Below are positions 56,571 through 64,000 of a stretch of 64,000 nt of DNA, piece by piece (positions within the stretch are counted from its first letter, which is position 1; each line of letters opens with the position of its first letter). The notes below the pieces were generated by a model. That model worked only from the letters and a program-made list of their open reading frames with translations. It was not told where the DNA came from and did no database searches. The translations under genes were made by a program, and so were the position numbers. Source of the DNA: Bradyrhizobium sp. RD5-C2 (GTDB lineage: Bacteria; Pseudomonadota; Alphaproteobacteria; Rhizobiales; Xanthobacteraceae); the NCBI RefSeq assembly GCF_019972155.1, contig NZ_BOVL01000011.1, forward strand, positions 90,120 to 154,119, in the 5' to 3' direction.

Positions 56571-56595
56571 TCGTAATCCTCACTTAAGGTGCGAG

Positions 56596-56778
56596 ATGAA
56601 AAATCCCACATACGTTACGGAGCTGCAGAACAAGCTCGGAGCTCCATCGAGCGAAACACTGGAAAGCCTGCGACTGTTGAAGGCCTTCCTTCGACTTGCG
56701 CCCGACCAGCGTTCCGAGGTCATCGAGCTGCTCGAACGTTTGGCGGTTGAGCCGCCGCGCGGTCCCTCACTGTCCTGA
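56596..56778 (+). CDS. Small unknown helical protein (60 residues)
   Basis: The 60-residue frame from the ATG at 56596 (AAGGTGCGAG upstream) encodes a helical, leucine-rich protein with ESLRLLKAFLRLAPDQRSEV and IELLERLAVEPP. The frame is open further upstream, but that part has no protein character. The function is unknown. Confidence 0.62.
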   Translation: MKNPTYVTELQNKLGAPSSETLESLRLLKAFLRLAPDQRSEVIELLERLAVEPPRGPSLS

Positions 56779-56801
56779 GGTGCTCGCGTTTCTCCTGGAT
56801 G

Positions 56802-57122
56802 TCAGTTGTTCATTGGCTTAGCGGGCGGCTGGGTCGCGATCACGTAGATTGCACCACCCTCGAGCGCTTCGGATTGATGGCGGGTGCCCGCAGGCAGCAT
56901 GATGGTGTCGCCAGCGCCGACCACCCGCTCACCGCCGTCCCAGATGAAGTTCAACCGGCCGCTGATGATCATCAGGATTTCATCGGCCGGATGGGTATGG
57001 AAGTGATGCACCTTGCCGGCCGCATCATGCTGCAGCTCGACGGAGCCCTGGGCCGGGAGCAGGCTCAGGATCTCCGGATCGATGGCAAATTCGGTCTTCG
57101 TGCCCGCGATGATCTGGGTCAT
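56802..57122 (-). CDS. Cupin domain protein
   Basis: This 106-residue single-domain cupin has metal-ligand motifs HHFHTHPADEILMIISG and PAGTRHQSEAL, giving the expected two or three His and one Glu. Small cupins may act as metal-dependent oxygenases, isomerases or sensors. It overlaps the YqcI/YcgG-family gene by 4 bases and ends the operon 59926-56802. Confidence 0.9.
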   Translation of the reverse strand: MTQIIAGTKTEFAIDPEILSLLPAQGSVELQHDAAGKVHHFHTHPADEILMIISGRLNFIWDGGERVVGAGDTIMLPAGTRHQSEALEGGAIYVIATQPPAKPMNN

Positions 57123-57874
57123 GCTGCCTGTTCCTTGTTCGCGATAGCGGCCGTCTTGTTCTGCGCGAGCTTGGCAAAAGGGCAGCCTCCGCTCGCATTG
57201 TTGTCGTCGTGCAGGAAGTACTGCAGATATTCGCGGCCATCAGTCGCGCCGTAGCGTCCAAGCAGCGGAGACGGGCTCGCGCTGTCGTACGGGATCAGGC
57301 GCTTGCGTACCTCGGCGAACGCAGCGGTCGCGGCCTTTTCCGTCCCGAGGATTTTGTCGAACACCCAGCGCGGCTGGAACGTGAGCATGAAGGCGCTGGA
57401 TCGGCGGCTCTGGCGCATCACATGGGCTGGCGTCGTGCACACGACGAAGATCGGCTCGCCCGCGAACGAGAACTCCCACATCGGATGGTCGATCTGTTCC
57501 GGAATCTCTGATGGCCACGGGTTCTTGTCCAGCCGCGCGAGCTGGTCGAGCGTCAACCACATCTTGCGATAATAGGCGTCGAGTGTTTGCACTGGGCGGG
57601 GCCGTGTGAACACGATCAACGAGGTGTTGGGACCGAACGAGCGCGCCTCCGAAACATATTGTGCGAGTTGCTCGCCGAGCACCGCGACGTCATACGGATC
57701 GAGGAACAGATAGCGGAGCTGATCCTGGCGATGTCCGGTCACCCCGAACACGCAAGGGAACGGCCTTGCCTCGCTGCTCATCTGTGCTTCAAACTCGGAG
57801 AACATCACGCTTTGCCAGCTGCTGACCGGAAAGTTTGACGCGACTTCGCCTTTTCTCAAGAACAAGCGCTCCAT
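57119..57874 (-). CDS. YqcI/YcgG family protein (candidate heme-dependent N-hydroxylase)
   Basis: This 251-residue protein matches the YqcI/YcgG family, with PFPCVFGVTGHRQDQLRYLF near the N-terminus, SLIVFTRPRP in the middle and the C-terminal GGCPF. Some members (GntA of guanitoxin and DcsA of cycloserine biosynthesis) are heme enzymes that hydroxylate a guanidine nitrogen; most others are unstudied. The ATG at 57874 follows TAGGGGGTGTT. It lies 25 bases after the MFS gene and overlaps the cupin gene. The substrate here is unknown. Confidence 0.82.
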   Translation of the reverse strand: MERLFLRKGEVASNFPVSSWQSVMFSEFEAQMSSEARPFPCVFGVTGHRQDQLRYLFLDPYDVAVLGEQLAQYVSEARSFGPNTSLIVFTRPRPVQTLDAYYRKMWLTLDQLARLDKNPWPSEIPEQIDHPMWEFSFAGEPIFVVCTTPAHVMRQSRRSSAFMLTFQPRWVFDKILGTEKAATAAFAEVRKRLIPYDSASPSPLLGRYGATDGREYLQYFLHDDNNASGGCPFAKLAQNKTAAIANKEQAA

Positions 57875-57899
57875 AACACCCCCTACACTCATAACGACA

Positions 57900-59192
57900 C
57901 TAACGAGCTATCAACTTGCTTCTCATCAATAGCGGCCCGGCTACACCCGGCAGCGACATGAGAAGCAGAATGACGATCAAGGCGCTGTAGCCGCCGTCAC
58001 CGATCGCGGCCGCGTTGTGCACGGCATCGGTTCCGGAGGCGCTGCTGGCGGCAAGCATCGCAAAGCCGATGATCGGCTGCGCGACGCCGGCGAAGATTCC
58101 GGCAGCAGTGGTATTCACGGAAGCGCCGACACCGATCAGGTCGGAGGTGTAGAGCTTCTTCACGCATTTCAGCACCAGCGGAACGGTGCCGCCGGCGACG
58201 AGCCCCAAGGCCGTGAACACGACAGTGACGTAGGCGAGACCAAATGTCCGGGCGACCGGCGGCAGCAGCATCGCGATCAGCAGCATGCGCAATACGCAAA
58301 TGCCGATCAATGCGCGGTCGAGCGCCGCTGCGGCACGATCGGCGGCATGACCGAGGAAGATCGAGCCGAGCGCATTTCCGATCATGAAGGCGAGCAGCGG
58401 CGTGCCGGCAGCCGTCGGGGAGATATGGAAGAAGTGGGCGACCATCGGAATGCCCCAGACGCCCGACAGCGTCGTCACGACCGCGAAGTGCGACGCGAAC
58501 GTCATTGCGCAACCCCAGTTCGCAATATGGGCCAGTGATTGGCGTGCAGCGATCGCGACGCCCTTCAACGTCTTGTTGCTGTGCGACGCCGGATCGGGCT
58601 TGAGCGCGAGCTTGGCGAAGGCGAGGTTAGCAAGACCGATGCAGGCGATGAACAGGAAGCAGGCTCGCCAGCCAAACCCCGAGACGGCGGCCGCGAGCGG
58701 CGTGGTCGCAATCACGCCGCCGACATAGCCGGAGACCTGCGAGATGCCAGACATCATGCCGAACCGCTCGTCGGCAAAGCTTTGTGCCACGAGCTTCAGG
58801 AGTGCCGTGAAGACCAGCGCATCGCCGCAGGCGACAATCAGGCGCGCAGCAAAAACGTCGAGCAGGTTCGGTGCCAGCGCGAACGCTGCGCTGCCGAGCG
58901 ACGAGGCGATCATGCTGACGAGTACGACACGCTTGACGCCGTAACGATCGACCAGCAGGCCGGCCGGAATCTGCATCAAGGTGTAGCCCCAGAAATAGCT
59001 CGAGGCGAGCATCGCAACACCGGCCGCATCGGTGTTGAAATCGTGCATGAAACTGAGGCTGACCGATTGCGGTGACACGCGCTGCAGGAAGGCAATGGCG
59101 TAGGCGATGGCCACTGCCGTCCAAGCGAGATAGGCGCGGTCGGTGACGCGCGACGTCGGGGCGTAAACGGCTTGTTGTCCGAGCATCGACAT
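57900..59192 (-). CDS. MFS transporter
   Basis: This 430-residue major facilitator protein has twelve hydrophobic helices and the loop 2-3 motif GLLVDRYGVKRVVL. The N-terminal SPQSVSLSFMHDF and FWGYTLMQIPAG resemble the anion:cation symporter group. The ATG at 59192 shares one base with the stop of the GNAT gene (TGATG), a classic coupling arrangement. It may export or import the product or substrate of the adjacent enzymes. Confidence 0.92.
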   Translation of the reverse strand: MSMLGQQAVYAPTSRVTDRAYLAWTAVAIAYAIAFLQRVSPQSVSLSFMHDFNTDAAGVAMLASSYFWGYTLMQIPAGLLVDRYGVKRVVLVSMIASSLGSAAFALAPNLLDVFAARLIVACGDALVFTALLKLVAQSFADERFGMMSGISQVSGYVGGVIATTPLAAAVSGFGWRACFLFIACIGLANLAFAKLALKPDPASHSNKTLKGVAIAARQSLAHIANWGCAMTFASHFAVVTTLSGVWGIPMVAHFFHISPTAAGTPLLAFMIGNALGSIFLGHAADRAAAALDRALIGICVLRMLLIAMLLPPVARTFGLAYVTVVFTALGLVAGGTVPLVLKCVKKLYTSDLIGVGASVNTTAAGIFAGVAQPIIGFAMLAASSASGTDAVHNAAAIGDGGYSALIVILLLMSLPGVAGPLLMRSKLIAR

Positions 59193-59926
59193 CACACCCT
59201 CGCGTAACCTACCGAGAACAGGGCATCAGCTGAATTCGGAATCTTCCGCGACATTGCGGCATCGACCAGTGATGCGGTGCCACGATAGGCCTGCCGATGG
59301 TGCTTAATATGGCCGTAGGCGCCCCGCATGATCATGTCGGGCAGTTCGAGCGGCTTGCCCGGATAGAGCGAGGTGCACATCTCGACACAGGCTGCCTGCA
59401 ACGCCGGGTCCTGCGCATCATCGAGCAATGACGGAGAAACTTTCTCGCAAATTTTAGCGTTCGCCGCCCAGACGATCGGATTGCGGGTCCGCCAGCCGTA
59501 GAGCACGTTGCCGTCGGCTCTCTCGGCGGCGCCCGAGCACTTCAGAACTTCCGCAGTAAAGAAGCCGTAGAGGCCGCGGCCTTGATGCGCGGGAAGCACT
59601 TCTGTGCCGCTTCGATAGATTCCAAGTCCGGCGGACATCTGCAGGATGCGATAGACCGAGAAGGCCACGAGGCCGGAGCCGTCATAGACAAGGATCAGGC
59701 TGTACTTCTGGTCGAAGGGCGAGGAGGTTGCCGTCCAGTGCGGCTCGGCGGCCTGCCAGTTGACGGCAATGATGCCGTTCATGGCGTCCATCAGCGGCTG
59801 ACGGTCGCAGGCTTCGATCCGGGAGGCATCGGGTAGACTGTAGATCGCGTAATCCGCCCAAGGCGATTTGATCGCCTCGTATCCGCTGCCCAGATTTCGC
59901 GACATGGCAGAACTCCAGAATTCCAT
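59192..59926 (-). CDS. GNAT-fold N-acyltransferase
   Basis: This 244-residue protein has a GNAT acyl-CoA site: GTEVLPAHQGRGLYGFFTAE, with the QGRG pyrophosphate-binding loop. Flanking regions of about 100 residues on each side match no family I know, so it may be an unusual acyltransferase. It is the first gene of the operon with MFS, YqcI/YcgG and cupin genes and is divergent from the GlxA-type regulator across 42 bases. Met at position 8 is a possible start. Confidence 0.75.
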   Translation of the reverse strand: MEFWSSAMSRNLGSGYEAIKSPWADYAIYSLPDASRIEACDRQPLMDAMNGIIAVNWQAAEPHWTATSSPFDQKYSLILVYDGSGLVAFSVYRILQMSAGLGIYRSGTEVLPAHQGRGLYGFFTAEVLKCSGAAERADGNVLYGWRTRNPIVWAANAKICEKVSPSLLDDAQDPALQAACVEMCTSLYPGKPLELPDMIMRGAYGHIKHHRQAYRGTASLVDAAMSRKIPNSADALFSVGYARV

Positions 59927-59968
59927 TGCAAGCTATACAGGGCAGCCTCGAATGGCTTAAAGGACAAT

Positions 59969-60988
59969 ATGCCCTCGAAAACTGCCAAGCCGCCCCGGCC
60001 CGAGCCGCGCGACAAGAAAGCGATGCGGCGGATCGCGATCGTTGCCTTTCCGGGCGTGACCTTGCTCGACATCTCGGGGCCGGCTCAGGTATTCGCGGAG
60101 CTGGAGGCAATCGAACTGCCCGGGCCGGACTATTCGCTATCCTACCTGTCGACTTCAGGTGGCCTGGTGCCGACCGATGTCGGTATGATGATCGACACGG
60201 CGCCGATCGCCAGTGTTGCGCCCACAGAGGTCGATACGCTGGTGATCCCCGGCGGGCCCGGCATCTGGAAGATCCGCAACGACGCCGAGTTGATGAACTG
60301 GATCGCGGAGGCGCTGCCGAAGGCGCGGCGTATCGCATCAGTCTGCCTCGGCGCATTTGCGTTGGCGTGGACCGGCATTCTGGACGGCAAGCGTGCTGCA
60401 ACGCACTGGCGCTATTGTCCGCGTTTGCAGGACGGCTTTCCCAACATACGCGTCGAGCCCAACGCGATTTTCGTCAAGGACGGACATGTCTGGTCGTCGG
60501 CGGGTGTCAGCGCCGGCATCGATCTGGCGCTCGCAATGATCGAGGAGGATTTCGGCCACACCATCGCGCTCGATGTTGCGCGCAGACTTGTGGTGTTTCT
60601 GAAGCGGCCGGGCGGTCAGAGCCAGTTCTCGACCGTCCTTGCGGCCCAGGCCTCGGACGTCGAGGGACGTTTCAGCGCGCTGCACGCCTGGATCATCGAG
60701 AACATCACGAGCGACCTCAAGGTCGAGACCCTCGCGGAAAAGGCCGGGATGACGCCGCGCACCTTTGCCCGGACCTATGTCAGCCGCACCGGCATGACAC
60801 CCGCTAGCGGTGTCGAGGCACTGCGCGTTGAGACTGCGCGCTTGCTGCTCGAAAGCCGCCAGGTCGGCGGCGTGGTCGAGGTCGCCAAGCGCGCGGGATT
60901 TGGCGACGACGAACGAATGCGGCGGGCCTTCCTCCGCCACCTCGGCGTGTCGCCGACCGAGTACCGAAACCGGTTTTCGGGCAGTTAG
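59969..60988 (+). CDS. GlxA-type transcriptional regulator (DJ-1/PfpI domain + AraC HTH)
   Basis: This 339-residue protein has an N-terminal DJ-1/PfpI-like domain with the nucleophile-elbow Cys in ASVCLGAFALA, and a C-terminal AraC double helix-turn-helix (LAEKAGMTPRTFARTYVSRT to VAKRAGFGDDERMRRAFLRH). Members sense amines, arginine or related metabolites in several systems. Its start is 42 bases from the divergent GNAT-MFS-YqcI-cupin operon, making it the likely regulator. Confidence 0.92.
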   Translation: MPSKTAKPPRPEPRDKKAMRRIAIVAFPGVTLLDISGPAQVFAELEAIELPGPDYSLSYLSTSGGLVPTDVGMMIDTAPIASVAPTEVDTLVIPGGPGIWKIRNDAELMNWIAEALPKARRIASVCLGAFALAWTGILDGKRAATHWRYCPRLQDGFPNIRVEPNAIFVKDGHVWSSAGVSAGIDLALAMIEEDFGHTIALDVARRLVVFLKRPGGQSQFSTVLAAQASDVEGRFSALHAWIIENITSDLKVETLAEKAGMTPRTFARTYVSRTGMTPASGVEALRVETARLLLESRQVGGVVEVAKRAGFGDDERMRRAFLRHLGVSPTEYRNRFSGS

Positions 60989-61142
60989 CGCGTGTCGGAC
61001 AGCTCAGTTCGGCGGGGTCGAAACCCGATCTACCTCACAAGCGAATAGCTGGCCTTCGCTCGCTGGTTTCGTAGGTCAAGGTAGTAGCTTTTCCGGTTTG
61101 TCTGCGGCTAATGTGCCGGCCAAATCGGGAGAAGAAACGACC

Positions 61143-62276
61143 ATGAATGACGGGACCCCCATTCAGCAGGCGCGCAATGTCGAACTCGGTGCCAGCGGCG
61201 AGGAATTCCAGAACCTGCACGAATTCGCGCAAAAGGCCCGCGCCAGGCTGAACCAGAACGCCTGGGACTACATCGTCGGAGCCTCGGAAACCGAGACCAC
61301 GATGCGCCGCAACAGAATGGCGCTCGACGAGATCGCGTTCCGGCCCCGCGTGCTGCGCAACGTCATCAATGTGGATCCATCCACCGAGGTCTTCGGCCTC
61401 AAGCTCCGGCTTCCGGTGATGATCGCCCCGGTCGGCGCGCTCGAGATCTTCGATCCGGATGCAGGCGCAGCCGTCGCGCGCGGAGCGGGGACGTTCGGCG
61501 CGGCGCATATGCTGAGCTCGGTGTCGGAGCCAGGGCTGGAGAATACCGCCAAGGCGGCGCCTGACGCCTTGCGCATCTTCCAGCTCTATGTGCGCGGCGA
61601 CGATGCGTTCGTCGAGGATACGGTCAGCCGCAGCATCGACAACGGTTACGCCGCGTTCTGCCTCACCGTGGACACCGCCCATTACAGCCGGCGTGAGCGC
61701 GACATCGCCAAGCGCTACGTCCGTGAAAGCCGCATCCGCGCCACTGGCGGCGATTTCCAGAAGGGGCTGGAATGGCGGACGGTGAAGTTGATCAAGGACA
61801 AGTTCAAGATCCCGCTCATCCTGAAGGGGATCGCCACCGCCGAAGACGCCAGGATCGCCCTCGATCACGGCGTCGACTGGATCTACGTCTCAAATCACGG
61901 CGGACGGCAGCTCGACCACGGCCGCGGGTCCATGCATGTTCTTCCCGAGATCGTTCAGGCCGTCGCCGGCCGCGCCAAGATCATGGTCGATGGCTCGATC
62001 TGCCGTGGCACCGATATCGTGAAGGCCATCGTCTCGGGGGCCGATCTCGTCGGAATCGGCCGTCTGCAATGCTGGGCACTCGCCGCGGCCGGCGAGGCAG
62101 GCATCGTCCGGATGCTTGAATTGCTGGAGGACGAGGTGATCCGCTGCCTCGGTCTGCTCGGCGTCACGAGCTTTGCCGAACTGGACAAGTCCTATCTGCA
62201 TCCGGCGACGCCGACCAATCCGCCGAGCGCGTTCAGCGCATTCCCGCTGCTCGATATCGACCCGTACCGCTACTGA
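61143..62276 (+). CDS. FMN-dependent alpha-hydroxy-acid dehydrogenase (LldD-like)
   Basis: This 377-residue protein has the flavin-dependent alpha-hydroxy-acid oxidase fold with the catalytic His H252 and substrate Arg in SNHGGRQLD, the FMN-contacting segments PVMIAPVGALEIF and QLYV, and GSICRGTDIVKAIVSGADLV. Relatives oxidise L-lactate, glycolate or mandelate. The start at 61143 gives the normal length; the frame extends upstream only by chance. The substrate is not certain. Confidence 0.9.
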   Translation: MNDGTPIQQARNVELGASGEEFQNLHEFAQKARARLNQNAWDYIVGASETETTMRRNRMALDEIAFRPRVLRNVINVDPSTEVFGLKLRLPVMIAPVGALEIFDPDAGAAVARGAGTFGAAHMLSSVSEPGLENTAKAAPDALRIFQLYVRGDDAFVEDTVSRSIDNGYAAFCLTVDTAHYSRRERDIAKRYVRESRIRATGGDFQKGLEWRTVKLIKDKFKIPLILKGIATAEDARIALDHGVDWIYVSNHGGRQLDHGRGSMHVLPEIVQAVAGRAKIMVDGSICRGTDIVKAIVSGADLVGIGRLQCWALAAAGEAGIVRMLELLEDEVIRCLGLLGVTSFAELDKSYLHPATPTNPPSAFSAFPLLDIDPYRY

Positions 62277-62418
62277 GCCGCGCCGCCGCGAGAGACTAGG
62301 GAGCGATCACGCGATCAGGGATACCTCGATCGCGCCGGCTCGCCGTCAATCTGTGGTGTTCATGAAGCCGCCGCGGCAAAGACAAAGTCTGATCCAAATG
62401 CCGCACTAGTCGAGGCGA

Positions 62419-62622
62419 ATGGCAAACAATCCATTCGCTGAATTTTCACTTGAGCGCGCGATCGCCCTGCGCTGGACCCTCCGCGATATCCAGGCGGGCA
62501 GGCTCAAACTGTCACCGGTCAGTGACGAGGATCTGCGCGTGCTCACGGAGCTCGGTCTGGTCGAACTGTATGACGGCGCGCCCGAGCTGACGGAGGCGGG
62601 CGCCGCGGTGCTGAACGACTGA
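62419..62622 (+). CDS. Small unknown protein (67 residues)
   Basis: This 67-residue protein has a compact, protein-like sequence (RWTLRDIQAGRLKLSPVSDE, then LRVLTELGLVELYDGAPELT) resembling a small winged-helix fold. The function is unknown. A short gap separates it from the convergent zinc-finger-like gene. Confidence 0.68.
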   Translation: MANNPFAEFSLERAIALRWTLRDIQAGRLKLSPVSDEDLRVLTELGLVELYDGAPELTEAGAAVLND

Positions 62623-62635
62623 ACGGGCCGGTAGC

Positions 62636-62821
62636 CTAGCGCGCGTTCAGGAAGCTTTCGCCGGAATTGCAGGGCGCACACTGATAGGTCAGCACGTCGT
62701 AGACTTGGTCGCGTGGCTCGATCAAGGCAAGCCGCATCTGCGTGCCGCACTTCATGCACGGCATCTCTATGCTGGTCTTGAAGCGGGTGCAGGTCGGCGT
62801 TGGACGAATGGCGCGCAGCAT
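62636..62821 (-). CDS. Small zinc-ribbon-like protein (61 residues)
   Basis: This 61-residue protein has two Cys pairs, CMKCG and CAPCN, spaced 26 residues apart, consistent with a single zinc site. It is a frequent small protein in Bradyrhizobium-like genomes, from memory. The function is unknown. Confidence 0.68.
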   Translation of the reverse strand: MLRAIRPTPTCTRFKTSIEMPCMKCGTQMRLALIEPRDQVYDVLTYQCAPCNSGESFLNAR

Positions 62822-63051
62822 CGGATCCCCTTATTCCCCACAAGAGACGCGAACGCGACCAACGACGAGGCCGAATCACTATGCCACAGTGCTGACATGA
62901 TTGGAATCGGCCTGCGTGCAGTCCGGTCGCTGCTAGGTAAATTTTCCTTGGGCGCAGGAGCGAGTGGGCCTCATGGTTTTGGCGATACGGCGCTGACGCC
63001 GTCACAATCTATGCTAACCTCGGCAGACGCTTTTTTTCAGGGGGCGCGATC

Positions 63052-63405
63052 ATGATTGAGCCGAAGCTTGAAGTTCCCGCCGAGTTGCGCGATCTGGCGG
63101 AAAAGACCATCGACCAGGCCGAGCAGGCGTTCAGCCTGTTCTTTGATGCCGCGAGCAAGTCGATGACGGCGATGCCGGGCACCGGGACCGAGATTTCCAA
63201 ACAGGCGCTGTCGTTCACCGAGCAGAACATGAAGGCGGCGTTCGAGCACGCGCGCAAGCTCGTGCACGCGACCGATCTGCAGGAGGCGATGCGGATCCAG
63301 TCGGAATTTCTGCGCAGCCAGTTCACCAATGCCGGCGAACATATGCGGCAGATCAGCGGAAGCGTGATGTCCGCCACCAAGGACGCCGCGAAGGGCAAGT
63401 TCTAG
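63052..63405 (+). CDS. Phasin family protein
   Basis: This 117-residue helical protein matches the phasin_2 family: PAELRDLAEKTIDQAEQAF, SFTEQNMKAAFEHARKLVHA, and QEAMRIQSEFLRSQFTNAGE. Phasins coat polyhydroxyalkanoate granules; some small ones act more generally as surface helpers. No PHA synthesis gene is in the window. GGGGGCG precedes the ATG. Confidence 0.9.
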   Translation: MIEPKLEVPAELRDLAEKTIDQAEQAFSLFFDAASKSMTAMPGTGTEISKQALSFTEQNMKAAFEHARKLVHATDLQEAMRIQSEFLRSQFTNAGEHMRQISGSVMSATKDAAKGKF

Positions 63406-63434
63406 GGCAGGCAGCCTTCACGGCGCGTCGGCGT

Positions 63435-63695
63435 CTAGCGCCGGCGCGCTGCAGCAACGCCGAGCAGAAACGCGACGAACAGGCTTGCCAGTGGCGCTTC
63501 GCGTGTGACCGCGCTTACGGTGGCGAGGACGCCGCCCGGCCGGCGTGAGGTTGCGATCGCGTCGCTGAGGCGATCGGCCGCCGCTCGAAGTCCGTCCGAC
63601 ACCTCTGTGATGGTCCGCGACACGTCCGTCGCGGTATCGATCGCCCGCTCACCGAGTGTGGGCTGAAGCGGAGACTCGGGTGTTTCGGAGCTCAT
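63435..63695 (-). CDS. Small protein with C-terminal membrane anchor
   Basis: This 86-residue protein has an amphipathic helix region (DTATDVSRTITEVSDGLRAA) followed by a hydrophobic helix LASLFVAFLLGVAAARRR at the C-terminus. The build resembles the DUF883/ElaB group of ribosome- or membrane-associated stress proteins, though shorter. The ATG at 63695 is chosen; the longer frame has no matching character. Confidence 0.6.
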   Translation of the reverse strand: MSSETPESPLQPTLGERAIDTATDVSRTITEVSDGLRAAADRLSDAIATSRRPGGVLATVSAVTREAPLASLFVAFLLGVAAARRR

Positions 63696-63882
63696 GCGTC
63701 GTCCCGCGAGATCACTGAAAGTGGGGTGGCCGTTATCCTGGCTATCTGCACGCGCGTGTCGACGGCCACATATCGGGAAATTCAGCAACTGCGGATTGGT
63801 TCCAGCAACGTGCCTCGCTTTCACATGGCGGAACCGGAAACTTATGCGCCGGTCGCGGCTTGTTTCCCTGGAGGAGACGACG

Positions 63883-64000
63883 ATGACAATGCAGGCGCAT
63901 GGCATATCGGATGGCCGTTCGGTCAAGGATCGAACTCGGCACGGTGGCACGCCGCTGCTGGTGGCGGCGCTGGTTGCGATCATCGGCGTGCTGGGCATGC
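63883..64000 (+). CDS. Membrane protein start, cut by the window end
   Basis: An ATG at 63883 with GGAGGAGACG upstream opens a frame that continues past the window end. The visible 39 residues are polar for about 23 residues and then begin a hydrophobic helix (LLVAALVAIIGVLGM). Only the beginning is seen, so no family can be named. Confidence 0.6.
   Translation, partial: MTMQAHGISDGRSVKDRTRHGGTPLLVAALVAIIGVLGM

Noticed and set aside
63421..63452. GC-rich inverted repeat between the phasin and the anchored protein as a terminator
   Set aside because: A stem of about 11 bp with a G-U pair can be drawn, but it lies partly in the coding end of the minus-strand gene and has no T-run in either direction.

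Overview
The window is GC-rich, densely coded DNA from an alphaproteobacterium of the Bradyrhizobium type. This is inferred from the xoxF-xoxG-glutathione formaldehyde oxidation cluster, an IalB-family protein, GcrA and phasin relatives, many ABC/TRAP uptake systems with CoA-ester catabolic genes, and a Bradyrhizobium-like dispersed palindromic repeat. No rRNA, tRNA, CRISPR array or intact insertion sequence was recognised.

Region 1 (1-8200) handles C1 compounds. It starts with the 3' part of a NarL-type sensor kinase, then a DUF1232 membrane protein and an AraC regulator. These precede the lanthanide-type methanol dehydrogenase xoxF, its cytochrome c, glutathione-dependent formaldehyde dehydrogenase and Gfa, then an unknown secreted protein whose start codon lies inside a terminator-like hairpin. 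Region 2 (8200-14500) is mixed: epoxide hydrolase, membrane metallophosphoesterase, AI-2E-family permease, GNAT, a tiny membrane protein, a palindromic repeat and an IalB-like protein. Region 3 (14500-25600) has a dipeptide-type ABC importer operon, a three-repeat GAF-like protein, a class II aldolase-like protein, an M81 (MlrC) metallopeptidase with a GST, and a DsbA-like isomerase.

Region 4 (26000-44400) is a large catabolic island. A leftward operon (acyl-CoA synthetase, TetR, SDR, Baeyer-Villiger monooxygenase) diverges from a rightward operon (branched-chain-type ABC importer, family III CoA transferase, crotonase, MaoC hydratase, CitE-type lyase). The gap between them holds a 27-bp operator-like palindrome. 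A third, convergent operon has a TRAP transporter with two different binding proteins and another CoA transferase. Together they suggest uptake, oxygenation, CoA activation, hydration and C-C cleavage of an organic acid or ketone; the substrate cannot be read from sequence.

Region 5 (44700-51300) carries a CreBC-like two-component system, a DUF4173 membrane protein, a GH3 glycosidase and an OpgC-like membrane protein. Region 6 (51400-54000) is a phage-flavoured control module: a self-cleaving-type S24 repressor, a GcrA-like protein and two unknown proteins, with shared TTCCGA-N3-TCGGAA sites. Region 7 (54200-64000) has a GFA protein, a CoA transferase, small proteins and a translationally coupled operon of GNAT, MFS exporter, YqcI/YcgG-family (candidate heme N-hydroxylase) and cupin, divergent from a GlxA-type regulator. 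It ends with an FMN-dependent alpha-hydroxy-acid dehydrogenase, a phasin and small proteins. The most interesting candidate system is this last operon, followed by the S24 regulon and the CoA-ester island.
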